Below, piece by piece: positions 33,137-43,585 of a DNA stretch of 64,000 nucleotides. Position numbers and translations under genes: made by a program. Every line of letters starts with the position of its first letter. The stretch's first letter is position 1. This stretch comes from Auricularia sp. M13 (taxonomy: Eukaryota; Basidiomycota; Agaricomycetes; Auriculariales; Auriculariaceae), in NCBI GenBank assembly GCA_037042915.1, contig CM073202.1, positions 1,674,001-1,738,000 on the forward strand. The letters are read 5' to 3'. The notes beneath the pieces were generated by a model that saw only the letters and a list, made by a program, of their open reading frames with translations, was not told the origin of the DNA and did not search any database.

Positions 33137-34507
33137 ATGACCGCGACGGAGCAGGCTGTCCTCTCGACCGTCCGGCAGATTCTGTCGTGCCTGGACGACG
33201 CGGACAAGGACGTGGCCGCGAGCGCCGTTATCCCCGGCCACGAGAACGCCTATGCCGCCCTGAAGCGCATCGCAGACGGCGGCGCCGTCCCGACCAACGT
33301 CCTCAACGCCCTCGCGCCCGTCGTCCGCTCCTGGGTCGACCACTCGCTCTTCATCCGCGCCGTCCACGACGTCGCCGCCAACGTCGACGCCGCAACGCGC
33401 GCCGTGCACGCCGCGTTCGCCAACCCGGCCGGCCCGCCGCAGCGCCCCGCCGTCGTCGCGCTGCACAGGCAGCTGCACCAGCTCTTCCTCTTCTGCGTCA
33501 CCGCAGCGACCGCCGCGCCGCCGCCCATCGCCGCCCAGCTGCACGGGCTCTCCGCCGTCCTGCACTTTGTCGGCGCCGTGCACAACCTGCAGCTCGCGCC
33601 GCCGCCGACGATGCCGCAGCCGCCGGTGCCCGACATCGGCTCCGCCGTCTTCCGCTGCGCCCACCCCGCGTGCGGCAAGCTCTTCGCGCGTCTGTTCCAT
33701 CTCCAGTTCCACGCGAAGCTGCACGACCCCGCCGCGAAGCGCCTCGCGTGCTCGCAGTGCGATGACTCGTTCGTCCGCGGCGCCGACCTCAACCGCCACC
33801 TCGACGCCCACAGCTTCCGCTGCGCCGGCTGCAACGGCGTCTTCCCCTCGCGCGAGGCGATCGAGGACCACCAGGCCGGCGACGACGCCGGCGAGTGCAA
33901 GGACGCCGACGTCGAGGAGCGCGTCCCGGAAAAGGTCGACCCCGCCGCCGAGCCCGAGGAGGGCGAGATTCCGCTCGACACCTTCAACAAGGCCGTGTAC
34001 ACCGTCCTTCCGCTGCAACCCGTATTACAGGCCTATGCTTCAGCGTCTGTCGCGGGCAGCATCGCGTCTCCTGCGTCGGCCGGCGCCATCCCCATCGCCT
34101 GTACCAGTTCACGCCCGCGCAGCGCGCGTGGGGTCCGTGTCGACGCCCGCCCCTGCTCCCGTACATTCCTCGCCTCCCGCTGCACCGACACCAGCGGCGG
34201 CCCCAGCGCCAGCCACCCCGGCACCTGCTCCTCCAGTCGCTGCCACGCCGACACCCGCACCAGAATCCGCACCCACCCCGTCCCCGCTCCGTCCACACCC
34301 GCACCAGCCCCAGAGCCCGCGCCTGCACCGGCAGCAGAAGCAGCGCCAGTCAACGGCGACCTCATCGCCCAGACGCTCGCCGCTGCCATGGCGCAGGCCG
34401 AGGCCGAGCTCATGCAGGACTACGACGGGGACTTTGGCGATGGCGAGGAGTACTACGACGATGCTATGGACGCCGAGGGGGAAGAGGACACCGGTCAGGC
34501 GTCGTGA
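33137..34507 (+). CDS. C2H2 zinc-finger protein, Pro/Ala-rich
   Basis: ATG 33137 opens MTATEQAVLSTVRQILSCLD, a mostly helical N-terminal half of about 160 residues with very GC-rich codons. Fingers follow: FRCAHPACGKLFARLFHLQFHAKLH (C2H2), LACSQCDDSFVRGADLNRHLDAH (C2H2) and a third, less regular one, FRCAGCNGVFPSREAIEDH. An acidic segment and a low-complexity Pro/Ala linker come next, then a Gln/Ala helix (QTLAAAMAQAEAELMQDY) and an acidic tail ending GQAS. Between about 34010 and 34275 the Pro/Ala-rich reading lies one frame off from both flanks. The main frame also stays open there but turns Cys/Arg-rich. Likely a nuclear DNA- or RNA-binding protein; its target is unknown. Confidence 0.75.
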   Translation: MTATEQAVLSTVRQILSCLDDADKDVAASAVIPGHENAYAALKRIADGGAVPTNVLNALAPVVRSWVDHSLFIRAVHDVAANVDAATRAVHAAFANPAGPPQRPAVVALHRQLHQLFLFCVTAATAAPPPIAAQLHGLSAVLHFVGAVHNLQLAPPPTMPQPPVPDIGSAVFRCAHPACGKLFARLFHLQFHAKLHDPAAKRLACSQCDDSFVRGADLNRHLDAHSFRCAGCNGVFPSREAIEDHQAGDDAGECKDADVEERVPEKVDPAAEPEEGEIPLDTFNKAVYTVLPLQPVLQAYASASVAGSIASPASAGAIPIACTSSRPRSARGVRVDARPCSRTFLASRCTDTSGGPSASHPGTCSSSRCHADTRTRIRTHPVPAPSTPAPAPEPAPAPAAEAAPVNGDLIAQTLAAAMAQAEAELMQDYDGDFGDGEEYYDDAMDAEGEEDTGQAS

Positions 34508-35201
34508 CTAGATTCGTTGGTGGTGGTTTCTTGGTCATTCACAACTTTAGCTAATTTGTATGAATGGGATGAGAGCTGTATTGATTATTGAACGTCTTGC
34601 AAAAGTAGGTGCACTGGTAGCGAAGCTGAACACGCAATATTTCCATCTGCAATGGACGATCGAAACTAGAGTAAAGGGGAAGCCACGACGACTGTCGAAG
34701 AGCACTGGATGGCCTTGAATTCTTGTCCCTTGCGCGCAAGATACGTTCGGGTCTGATAGTGCAGGCCGTCGACAACTCTTAAAGACGAATGCCATTGTGC
34801 TTGTGAGTATGCGATTGGTGCTGCCTCAGACTGTCTTCGCGTCAGAGATGCCAGTCTATAGTATGAGACCATGGCGCCTTTGTCCGTAAGAACTCCGTCG
34901 TCCCTCGAAGGCGACATCAATCGCCCCGGGTTGGACATACGTCGAGGAAGCCTGAGAAACTATCCGAGACCGTGCGAGTGATTTTTGAAACCCTTCAGCG
35001 ACGGGAAACGAAAGAAGGAAGCCGCATCATGGGGACAATCGGATAATAATGAGTTTTGAGCAAGTCTACCTATGACTACATGAGTGTTGAGGTTACAAGG
35101 AGCGAGAAAATATACGATAGAGCAATGCGCAGCCATGAGCCGCGAAAATGTAAGCTCGCTGGGAGCCAGGGAGGACAAAGCAAAGAAGAATCGCGTTGGG
35201 A
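34508..35201. other. Intergenic, nothing recognised
   Basis: This AT-richer stretch lies between the stops of two convergent genes. A minus-strand open frame at 34666-34938 has no family resemblance I can see. Confidence 0.35.
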
Positions 35202-35738
35202 TCAACCCCAGAAAAACCACACGATCGCCGCCCAGAGCTTCAAAGCAAACGACATCATCGCCCTCGCAGCAGACACTGCCTTCTGGGACGCTCTATCGCA
35301 CATGAGCTGCGGTTTCATAGGCGTGAACTCGTCCGTTGACCCATCGGTAGAGTAAAAGCTGGGGAGGCTGAGACCGCGCTCCTCAGGGAGCCTGAACATA
35401 GTCAATATGTCTTCCATGGCTAATTAGGCGGGTGAGACGTACTCCATGGCAATGTAGTGGATGTGTAGGTGGCATGCCAGTGCGCGCGCGGACGGCAGGA
35501 CGTCGGTGCAGTCGCCAAAGTCGCAGGGATAGTTCATCGCAAACTGCTGTTCCACTATCGCAGCGCGGCGGTTCTCCCGCTCCAAGTCGGCATGGTGGAA
35601 TGTGCGGTCCGATAGATAAAGAGGGCTGCCTGGAAGGGGCGGGCTGGGGAAAGAGAATGTGTATGCCGTGCCGGGCTCGGAGGCGTCGTCGGACGCCAGA
35701 GGAGGAAGGGTGAACTCGTAAGTTATGGGAGAGGACAT
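35202..35738 (-). CDS. Small zinc-finger protein with hydrophobic tail (two exons)
   Basis: I do not recognise this protein. Exon 1 (35738-35443) starts MSSPITYEFTLPPLASDD and ends in a C2H2-like motif: CDFGDC then twelve residues and HLHIH (C-x4-C-x12-H-x3-H). A 51-nt intron (35392-35442) has donor GTACGT, a CTAAT branch-like site and acceptor TTCAG. It joins in phase to exon 2 (35391-35202), LPEERGLSLPSFYSTDG, ending in the hydrophobic segment FALKLWAAIVWFFWG. The product is about 161 residues. A single finger plus a C-terminal membrane-like tail is an odd pairing. Both the open frame across the splice and the clean intron support a real gene, but no transcript or homologue evidence was available. 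Confidence 0.55.
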
Positions 35739-35989
35739 GAGACGCGGATGATGATACCGCTGGTATGAGTGAGGCGGGGAGGTTCTTATAGTCTTCGCGC
35801 GCAGGCGACCACACCGTCCTCCCTGGTTCCGGGACCACGGGCGGCACTGCAAGGGCACGAGGAGCATGCGTGCACGTCTTGTTTGCCACCCGTAACCATT
35901 GTGCGGGAAGCGGAATGCGCGCCTCGCCTCAGGAGGTGGTCGTGTCAGAGTTGACAATTGAAGCCGAGGATGCGGCGGGCCAGACTCCA

Positions 35990-36916
35990 ATGAACTTTGT
36001 CACTCTCCGCCATGGCACGCGCCGACTTGCGACGCGCTGCATGAGCAGCAAGCTCCCGTACGAGGGCCATGTACCTCTGAACGCGTTCGAGAACGCGTTT
36101 CTGGCGGCCGGCTCGGCGGTCATGTCGCTTTTAAACCCGCGTCGTGGTGGTGCGTGGCTGCAGCCATGATGCTGTCGCCGGAAAACTGAGTCGAGCGCCC
36201 GAGCAGATCTGATTGCGGCGCTGGGCGAGACGACCGCCGGGCCTGCGCTGCCCAGGATGCGCGAGCATATGCTGCTGAGCGCGGAAGGACGGCGCGTGCT
36301 GCGGGACCGGCCGCGCGTGAACAGCGATACGGTCGACATGGCCGCGCTGGCCGCGCTCCCGGACAACACCTTCGGCTCCGCCTACGTGCGCTGGCTCGAG
36401 CGCTGCGGCGTGACGCCCGACACGCGCGAGCCCGTGCGCTACATCCCGGACCCAGAGCTCGCATACGTGATGCAGCGCTACCGCGAATGCCACGACTTCT
36501 ACCACTGCGTCACCCACATGCCGGTCAGCGTCGAGTACGAGATCGCGCTCAAATACTTCGAGTTCGCCAACACCGGCCTGCCCATGACCGCCATCTCGGC
36601 GCTCTTTGGTCCGCTCAGGCTGAACGGCGCGCAGAAGGAACGTTTATTCCGCGAATACGTGCCTTGGGCGCTGCGCTGCGGCTCAAGCGCGCGACCGCTC
36701 ATTACTGTATACTGGGAAGACCGCTGGGAACAGGATATCGAAGATTTGAAGGCTGAACTCGGCATCTGGGACGCGCCACCGGCCAAGTGGAGGAAACCTC
36801 TCAGTGAGGCGGCGAAGCGCAAAAAGCAGATGGAGCAAGAACTGGCTGCTGCTGCTCCCTTCCGTTCGCCCATAGAGCCTGTCGCTACCGGATCGAGCTC
36901 ACTGAACAATAATTAA
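35990..36916 (+). CDS. COQ4: Ubiquinone biosynthesis protein COQ4
   Basis: COQ4 acts in the mitochondrial coenzyme Q synthesis complex on the matrix side of the inner membrane. ATG 35990 gives MNFVTLRHGTRRLATRCMSS, a good mitochondrial presequence; an in-frame ATG further upstream would make a less convincing leader. Conserved text follows: YEGHVPLNAFENAFLAAGSA, a short intron (about 36144-36210), then DLIAALGETTAGPAL and MREHMLLSAEGRRVLRDRPR. The metal motif HDFYH with Glu twelve residues on (HDxxHx11E) is intact. GLPMTAISALFGPLRL and PWALRCGSSARPLITVYWED complete the family pattern. The C-terminus carries a Lys/Gln/Ala tail. Confidence 0.95.
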
Positions 36917-37319
36917 CAATCGTCAGTTCCGTCTATGCAGTGCTGCGCCGTCTAGCCCCATGGGAGTAGTACTACCTTGCACATCGGTACTAGAACAATT
37001 GCGGACACTGTTCCCTCGCGCTCCTGGCATGTGGAGTTTGTCGCATGACTGTGTTTCTGGGAATATTATCACAATCGTCGAGTGCTTGTCCTTTATCACG
37101 GCGTTGTTCGAAGCGGTTGGCGCAGTTTCATTTAATTGTGCGGACCGACTCGAAGCCCAGGATATCGGGAACAAATGCTTCGCACGATACCTGTACAAAC
37201 AAAATGACAAGTACAACCTGCAGCGCCCGAAGGAACTGGACAAGATCATTATTGTTGAAACAGCACACAAACCCGTAACGTAGTCAGTGATGCCTCTGAA
37301 CAGCGTCGTCAAATCAAAG
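36917..37319. other. Intergenic, nothing recognised
   Basis: This lies between the COQ4 stop and the end of the rhomboid-like remnant on the other strand. Open frames read through it on the minus strand, but they carry no family signal beyond the remnant. Confidence 0.35.
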
Positions 37320-38778
37320 TCAGAGTGTGTCCCCGGATGGACTGTGAAATTGACAATGGGCATCACGAACGAAAGCAATATAACCAATCTCATGGCTGTT
37401 CTCCTCGATGTATGTGTGACGATTACCCACAGTGTTCCGCAAGGCAGACCAAAGCGAAGGGCCAGCGAAGTAGTAGAACACGCCGAAGAGGCCGCCGCAA
37501 ATGTGCTCCGCGGCACTTGACCAGCGAAGGAACAAAGGGAGCAGAATTCCCATGCAACGAGAGCTGAGAATGCATGCCAGTACGATATCTCATGCCCTCC
37601 AAGATGTAGCATTGGAGATGTAGCGCTTTCCGATGTCAACATAGTCAATGTAAATATTGCCCAGACGCTGTTAGAAGCACCCGAGCCGGTGCCCAGTGCA
37701 GCGGGCATCCATGCCTCTGGAATGATCTGCGACGCGGACGGAGAGATGTTGCGGATTTTATGCCTGTACCGAACTAACGCAATAATGTTGGGCATAAATA
37801 ATCCAAACATCCCAGCTGCACCCATTGAAGGGAATTTAGCCATCTCTTACTCGACGCTAACCAGAGCAAACCAGAGTCTCACCGACAGTAAAGATGGCAA
37901 GCAATTGCGGTATGTCATTCGTCCAGCTTGCTTCTGGACCTCCGGATGCTCGAATCCAATCAAGACTGGAGGCTACAAAGTAATTAGAGCTGAATAAATC
38001 TGATAGTCTGTCTGACGCACAAAAGGTCCATAATAGATAAGAATTGGCAGCCAGATGCGCATAAGTCGGGTGCCTTCGTAGCATTGAGAAGCAGGATAAA
38101 AGGTGATGTGAGAGAGACTGACGAGAATATGGCTGTGATCATGGTATAGTTACGCCCAGACAGCCCGGCGTGAAGAGCATGGCGGGCGAGAAAGTGTTTA
38201 ATACGAGGAATGTGCCAGAGGAAGGTAATCCCGAGCTGAGCAGCTGTTAAGCCCACCAAAAACCGTGCTGGGTCAGACAATTTGATCGACCGTTTGTAGA
38301 GGTCAGTGCAGTCTTGGATAAGGTCGGCGAACTTGGGTACGCGGGCACATAACCCGTCACACCACTCTTGAGCTCGCTATTGACATCAGCTACGAGACGG
38401 ATAATGTAGTAGAGTGCGGCTCACCTTCAGCTGTTCATTCCTTCTTTTTACTAACGTAGGCAGAAGAGTTGTCAAGGTCCCGCAGCGCACACCAGGGACA
38501 GCTTCGCACTCGGGCAGGTTGGCCCGCCACTGTTTGTTGGTTTCATGGTTCGTATACCATGCAGCACCAACGAAGATAGCGGCGGAGGACCCAAGAAAGA
38601 ACTGCGTGCAACTAAGCATAAAGTGCAGCATCATGTCGATACACACCGCTGTCTTGCGGAGAATCCGAGGTTGTGTGCATGCAGGATAGTCCCTGAGAGC
38701 GTTGAGTGGATGTTCGGTGAAAGGCGCTATGGTGCGCCAGGCTCGGCCAAGGACAGTCAACCGCGGTCTGGCAGCCAT
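37320..38778 (-). pseudogene. Rhomboid-family intramembrane protease, decayed or catalytically dead
   Basis: Pieces of a mitochondrial-type rhomboid appear in order on the minus strand. The N-terminal exon (from 38778) has GSSAAIFVGAAWYTNHET. Then come DPARFLVGLTAAQLGITFLW and HALHAGLSGRNYTMITA (38280-38100), NSYLLWTFCASDRLSDLF and SSNYF near 38000, FPSMGAAGMFGLF near 37810-37840 and HICGGLFGVFYYFAGPSLW near 37450-37510. The catalytic serine motif, normally GASG, reads GAAG, so the nucleophile is lost; the helix-6 His-Gly-Gly region is still visible. The pieces sit in several frames with stops between them, and introns alone did not join them. It may be a pseudogene, or a divergent inactive rhomboid whose exons I could not resolve. 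Confidence 0.6.
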
Positions 38779-39838
38779 GGTAAAGCAAAGCCAGCTTTTG
38801 CCGCCGGTGCAACAAACATCGCGACACAGCTGACATCGGAGTCGGAGTCTAACTCGGATGCAATAACAACAATGCTACGTCGTTGAGCAACGCTAATGAT
38901 CCCCCACATGGTAACAGTACGAGCTCAGGATAACCACTGTATTCTTCTCAGTCTAGCATGTTTATCAAAGAAAATATCTATACAATCCTGAAATCATTTA
39001 CATCAAGAGTAGGCGGAAGTGGCAAGCCTACCATCCATTGAGCATCGCTCAACCTGTTTTTCGAGGTCGTGCTCCGAAGGAAATTTTGAAAGGTGATAGA
39101 ACCCACCGGCGGGGGTTGACGCGTTGATGCGTTGAGGTGTCAGAGTATTGCCATGAATCTTCTTTTTTCAAGAACGGATCGTTGAAGACTCATGCACACG
39201 ACCCGATTTGGATCACTGATGAGGATGCTTTTGTACTGCTGTGGGACAGTAGGTGTGCCTCGGGCGTTTTTACCATGCCAAGCCTCACCGCTGCTTCCAA
39301 GAATTTAGAGCTACTATGACCTCTGATCGAAGAGCTTCTTGCATCGTCGACAGTGCAACGTGTCGCGACGCGGTTCACTCGAGGCTGCGACGAAGTCGAG
39401 CCGCACAAATTCATTGACATGGAGACAGTAGCAATTCTTCCCTGAGTAACACTGTGAGGCTATTCAGAGCGACCTTCTCAAGTCCCCGGACGATGCTCCA
39501 CTGCATACAGTCTCGCCCAGCCCTAGGTCCAGAAGGCCTTCTCGATGTAAACACAGTGCTGTAACAGCGATGCTGCGTGGGATGTGCGGTTCCCTGACAC
39601 GTGGAGAGCGGCCTGGAGCGCGCGAAAAAGAGCGCAACGATTGTGCCAGATATCCCGCAGGGAATATCTCTCAGCGCATTCCTGATCGTCGTCTCGCGAC
39701 CGCGGGAAAAGGAAGTCAGGTTGCTTATCTAATGGCAGCGGGTAGCGGGCGCTTGACGTCACGGGACCAGTACATATACCCCAACGGTCTGGGCAGCCTG
39801 AGCACTCTCTCACTCGTACCACCAGCACTCAGCCAGCC
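38779..39838. other. 1-kb gene-free region
   Basis: AT-rich sequence with no recognisable gene. Short open frames on both strands near 39137-39420 and 39523-39828 look random in composition. The last 200 bp is the promoter of the small gene at 39839. Confidence 0.4.
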
Positions 39839-40258
39839 ATGCTCGCCGCCCGCCGCGTCGTCCTCCAAACCTCCGCGTCCGCCGCCGCCGCCCGCCGCGG
39901 GTTCACGGGCAGCATGCAGATGCGGCTCGCCGAGCACTACACGAAGCAGGAGGTCGCCGGCGGCGACGTCGTCACGCACCACAACGGCACGCAGACCTAC
40001 GTCGTCTCCACGCCGCCCGAGCACGACCGGCCGTTCGACCGGCCCGCCGGCGCCTTCCAGTCGTACGGCACGCTCGCGCCAGAGACCGGGCCCGCCACCG
40101 ACGCGCCCGCCCAGCGCCCGCACTCGTCCAGCTCCGCCAGCCCCGCGCACCCCACGACGACGCGCCAGGCGATGGACGGCACGCTCGCCGACAGGAACCC
40201 CGCGCCCAGCGCAGAGACGGGCACCAAGGGGCTGGGAGCCTGGGCGGATCGCAAGTAG
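39839..40258 (+). CDS. Small hypothetical protein with mitochondrial-type leader
   Basis: This is a single-exon gene of 139 codons with strongly GC-biased third positions, like its expressed neighbours. The N-terminus MLAARRVVLQTSASAAAARRGF is an arginine/alanine-rich, mitochondrial-type presequence. The rest is hydrophilic and probably disordered (HHNGTQTYVVSTPPEHDRPF, a Ser/Ala/Pro stretch) and ends GLGAWADRK. I know no named family. Location is inferred from the leader; function is unknown. Confidence 0.65.
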   Translation: MLAARRVVLQTSASAAAARRGFTGSMQMRLAEHYTKQEVAGGDVVTHHNGTQTYVVSTPPEHDRPFDRPAGAFQSYGTLAPETGPATDAPAQRPHSSSSASPAHPTTTRQAMDGTLADRNPAPSAETGTKGLGAWADRK

Positions 40259-40919
40259 ACGGGCCTCCGAGAGAAACCGCGCGCATGAAATCGTCCCATT
40301 CTGCTGTTTTTGCTGTTTTCTTGTACCAATAACGAACCATTGCCGTATCATACGATAGTCCGCTGCCAATCCATCTAGTAGTCGCCTCGGATTTCCTATG
40401 TGCAAATGAGTGCTATCATTAACGACAGTCAAGGCGGCGGCGTAGTTACATGCTTGCATACTGCATCGTGACAGGTGACCATACTAGCTCAAAGGAGGCG
40501 AATGCGTGTGCAGGCAAACTCGGGGGCGAGAAAGGGAAGACAGGAAGCTGAAAACGTCGGAATATGTATACGAGATGGACTGAATTGGAAAGAAAAAAAT
40601 GGAATAAGGGGCGGTGGGCGGGTGGGTGGTGACGATGGTGATGCTACAGTTGTCGGCAACGCAAAGCAAAGCGGGATGGAGAACGCAGTCAGGAAATACG
40701 GGGCAGGCAAGTCCGGGGATGAATTACTCGTGCATCGAGGAGGGCAGGCAAGAGGCGAGGGGTGTGTCGTTCCGTGATCGTTGCATCCAGCCATCATGAG
40801 CGCGCGTGTCCAGACAGAATTCGCAGGCGTAAATAGTCGAGGGAGTGGATCAGCCTCCAACCAGCGGGGCTGCAATGATTCTATCTTCGACCATATCGCA
40901 TGCAGAGCCCACGCAGAGA
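40259..40919. other. Intergenic between convergent genes
   Basis: Holds the 3' region of the casein kinase gene on the minus strand and the 3' region of the small gene on the plus strand. Purine-rich patches near 40590-40620, no gene seen. Confidence 0.4.
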
Positions 40920-43073
40920 TCATCGACAGCAGATCAGCGACATGAACCCTCCCTTTTGCTGGGGCTCGTCCTGCTGCCGACCATCCTCCATTCGCCGATC
41001 GAGGCGAGAAGACGACATCTGCTGCCTGCTCATATCCATCGGCCCATTGCCCGTGTTCGGCGTCATGGCGCGTTGGCGTCCAGGCGCCTGGTTGACAGAG
41101 CCTGCAGGTTAAATGTGTTAAGCTTTGACCCGTGCATACAGATAAGGAAGAGCTCGTACCACCACCATACGCGTAAGCATCCCCGTTCACGCCCGGTGCA
41201 CCTGGGCGGAACGCGGACGGGGCTGCCGAGTGTACAGCGCCAGTGGTCGACGCGTACGGGTGTACGTTCTGGACGTGCGCCGCAGAACTGCGGCGCGTGG
41301 CCATTGGCGAACCACCGACTCCGGCATTTACGCCAGGAGGCGCTGCATCCATGCGCCGCCGTTCACGGTCCCGCTCACGCTCACGATCGCGACGCGAGGA
41401 CTGAACGACCGCTGGCTGCGGGGTGAGCACGTGTGGTGAGGGGTTGGCGTCTCCATTGGTGACCCCTGCGGTGGACGTGCGTGCCATATTCGGCGTGGAA
41501 GGCGCAAGCGCCTGGTGGCTCGTCCTCTCGCGGTGCCGTTCGCGCTCCCTGTCCCGGCGCTGGTGGTTGCTGGAGGACTGCTTGACGCTTGCCTCCCAGC
41601 CCTTTCCACCGTTGAGCAGCACCCAGTCGTACATGCCGTCATCTTCCTCGCCTGCCGCCTTGAGCACTTTCGAGAACAGCTCACGCAGGAACTCATAGTC
41701 AGGCGTCTCTTCGAAGCCCAGCTTGCGAACATAGTTCATGTAAATCGCGAACTCCTCTGCGGCGCTGTCAATGACTAAACTCCTAGACGATACAAGGAGC
41801 ACGTACCCGGAAAGCCCTCGCAGAGCTCGGAGATCGGTGTAGTCTGCTTCTTCTCACCGATGCGCTCGTACTTCTGACGATTGGTCGCAGCCTTGAGACC
41901 TTGCCACGGAAGGCTGCCACGCAAAAAGTACAGGAAGACGTGACCGAGCGACTCGAGATCATCTCGTCTGCTCTGCTCTGTACGTGTCGATTGCCGACAT
42001 CAGATGTGGCTGAAGCGAATTTCAGAGTTGATGATAACGAACCGCGGCCCAAGTGGGTGTTGATGCTCATGTAGCGAGCGGTACCGCTGAGGGACTTGCG
42101 CTCCCTGTAGGGGATGTGCACCTTGGTCTTTGGGTCGCGGTAGTGCTTTGCCATACCAAAGTCCTGCGTGAAGATTCGCCGGGGGCGATGCGGTCAGGCA
42201 CGGCTGCGACGATCGAGGCAAGGGGCAAGGCCTAGCACTCACGACGATGTGGACTACATTGGCCGTCTTGGACCCAGGCGGACCTATGAGGAAGTTGTCG
42301 GGCTGTGTGGAGCGTATGAACACGGGATGAGCCTGTGTTGATTACAATGTTCATACCTTGATGTCACGGTATATAAGGAATTTTTCGTGGATGCTTTGCA
42401 CACGCGTGAGCTAAAGGGAGCGCAATGAGAAGACGGGCGGTGGCGGGACGGGTGGAGCGGGTGTCACCATCTGCTTGGCGAGCATGCACACGGTCTTGAG
42501 CGAATACTTCCGGCCGCAGATGTCGAACAGGTCCTCGAGATTGGGGCCAAAGAGGTCCTGCGCCGGGGTCAGGGGGCGGGCGGCGGCTCCGGCGGGCGGG
42601 GACTGACCATGACGAGCACGTTGTGCAGGCCCTCCTGGCCGAAGTAATACGTCTGCGGGATGCCGGCTGCGTGAGGGGTAAGCGCCCGACGCCCAACGGC
42701 CATCAAGACGACGCACGCGTCCCGGCCAGCGTGCGGTACGACCGGTACTCGTCGCGCAGCTGCGGCGCCTCCGACTTGCGCGGTTCCTGTGGCGGCGACG
42801 GCAGACGTGAGCGCTGCGGGTTCGACTCTCGGACGGGACGAGGCACCCACAAATTTGATGGCGACCGGCGTCCCGTTGGCGACGCTGACGCCCTCGAACA
42901 CCACCCCAAACGACCCCTCGCCTGCGCACAAGCTCAGCGCCCGACGCCCAGCACAACAGCAGACTCAGCAACGCACCGACGCGCCGCCCGACCTTGAACT
43001 GATGGTTGCCGACAAAGGTGGGCGCGCCGCTCGAGACGACATTAGACGAGGACGCTATAACGTGCGTGGTCAT
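40920..43073 (-). CDS. Casein kinase I, membrane-anchored YCK type
   Basis: This is a Ser/Thr kinase of the CK1 family. ATG 43073 gives [15 protein letters not shown], then [11 protein letters not shown] and, in the next exon, GSFGVVFEG (glycine loop) with VAIKF (catalytic lysine). Later exons give [47 protein letters not shown] (catalytic loop) and the CK1 hallmark [20 protein letters not shown]. They continue with [20 protein letters not shown]. The C-terminal region is Arg/Glu/Ser-rich, then Gln-rich, and the last exon ends [10 protein letters not shown]. The paired cysteines near the end resemble the palmitoylated tail of yeast Yck1/2, so plasma-membrane attachment is likely. Eight or so short introns; stop at 40920-40922. 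Confidence 0.92.
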
Positions 43074-43585
43074 CGTGTGGATATAGTCCCCGACAGCTCA
43101 GCCTGGCGTCCGCGGGAGAGGCGACGGCAAGAGCGTCGCTGCGGGATGTGAAAAGGTAAGGGGCGGAATTGCACGACACTTCCGGTGCCCGCCCGATACC
43201 CTCGGCTGTCTTTATTTCAGTGGCAACCCGGGTCCCTGCCTACTTCTATAGGAGACGTCCTGAATATTTCTGCCTTGAGGGTTACACTTTTTTTTTTGGA
43301 ACAAGGCTCAGAGTCTCATAACCCAGTTTTTTTCGTGTGGCTCCAACCCCCTCGGACTCCGGAGTTTCTCTGCTCAACCTCAACTCTCACTTTCATTACG
43401 GTGGTCCCGACACCCTGGAACAATAGGGAAGACGGAGGCCGACAACCGAAGCCGGCCTTCGAGCAGCGACGGGTCGCGTGCGCGCGTCCAATAGAAAGTA
43501 AATGTCAATGCACCTCCACCAACCCGTGTATACGTAGCAATTGTAATGAAGAAATCCTGATTCCTTACGAAAATCCATGTCAGCG
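43074..43585. other. Intergenic, promoter of casein kinase
   Basis: Contains a run of ten T near 43289-43298 on the plus strand and no gene I can see. Confidence 0.4.

Noticed and set aside
33122-34018. Minus-strand open frame of 298 codons opposite the C2H2 gene
   Set aside because: Antisense shadow of a very GC-rich exon; highly repetitive Gly/Val/Asp/Arg composition.
33993-34030. A 36-nt intron in the C2H2 gene to explain the Pro/Ala frame
   Set aside because: Its length is a multiple of three, so it would not change frame, and it is shorter than the introns seen elsewhere in the window.
35418-35440. A 23-nt GT-AG intron in the small zinc-finger gene
   Set aside because: Too short for a spliceosomal intron; the overlapping 51-nt intron at 35392-35442 keeps frame and has a better branch site.
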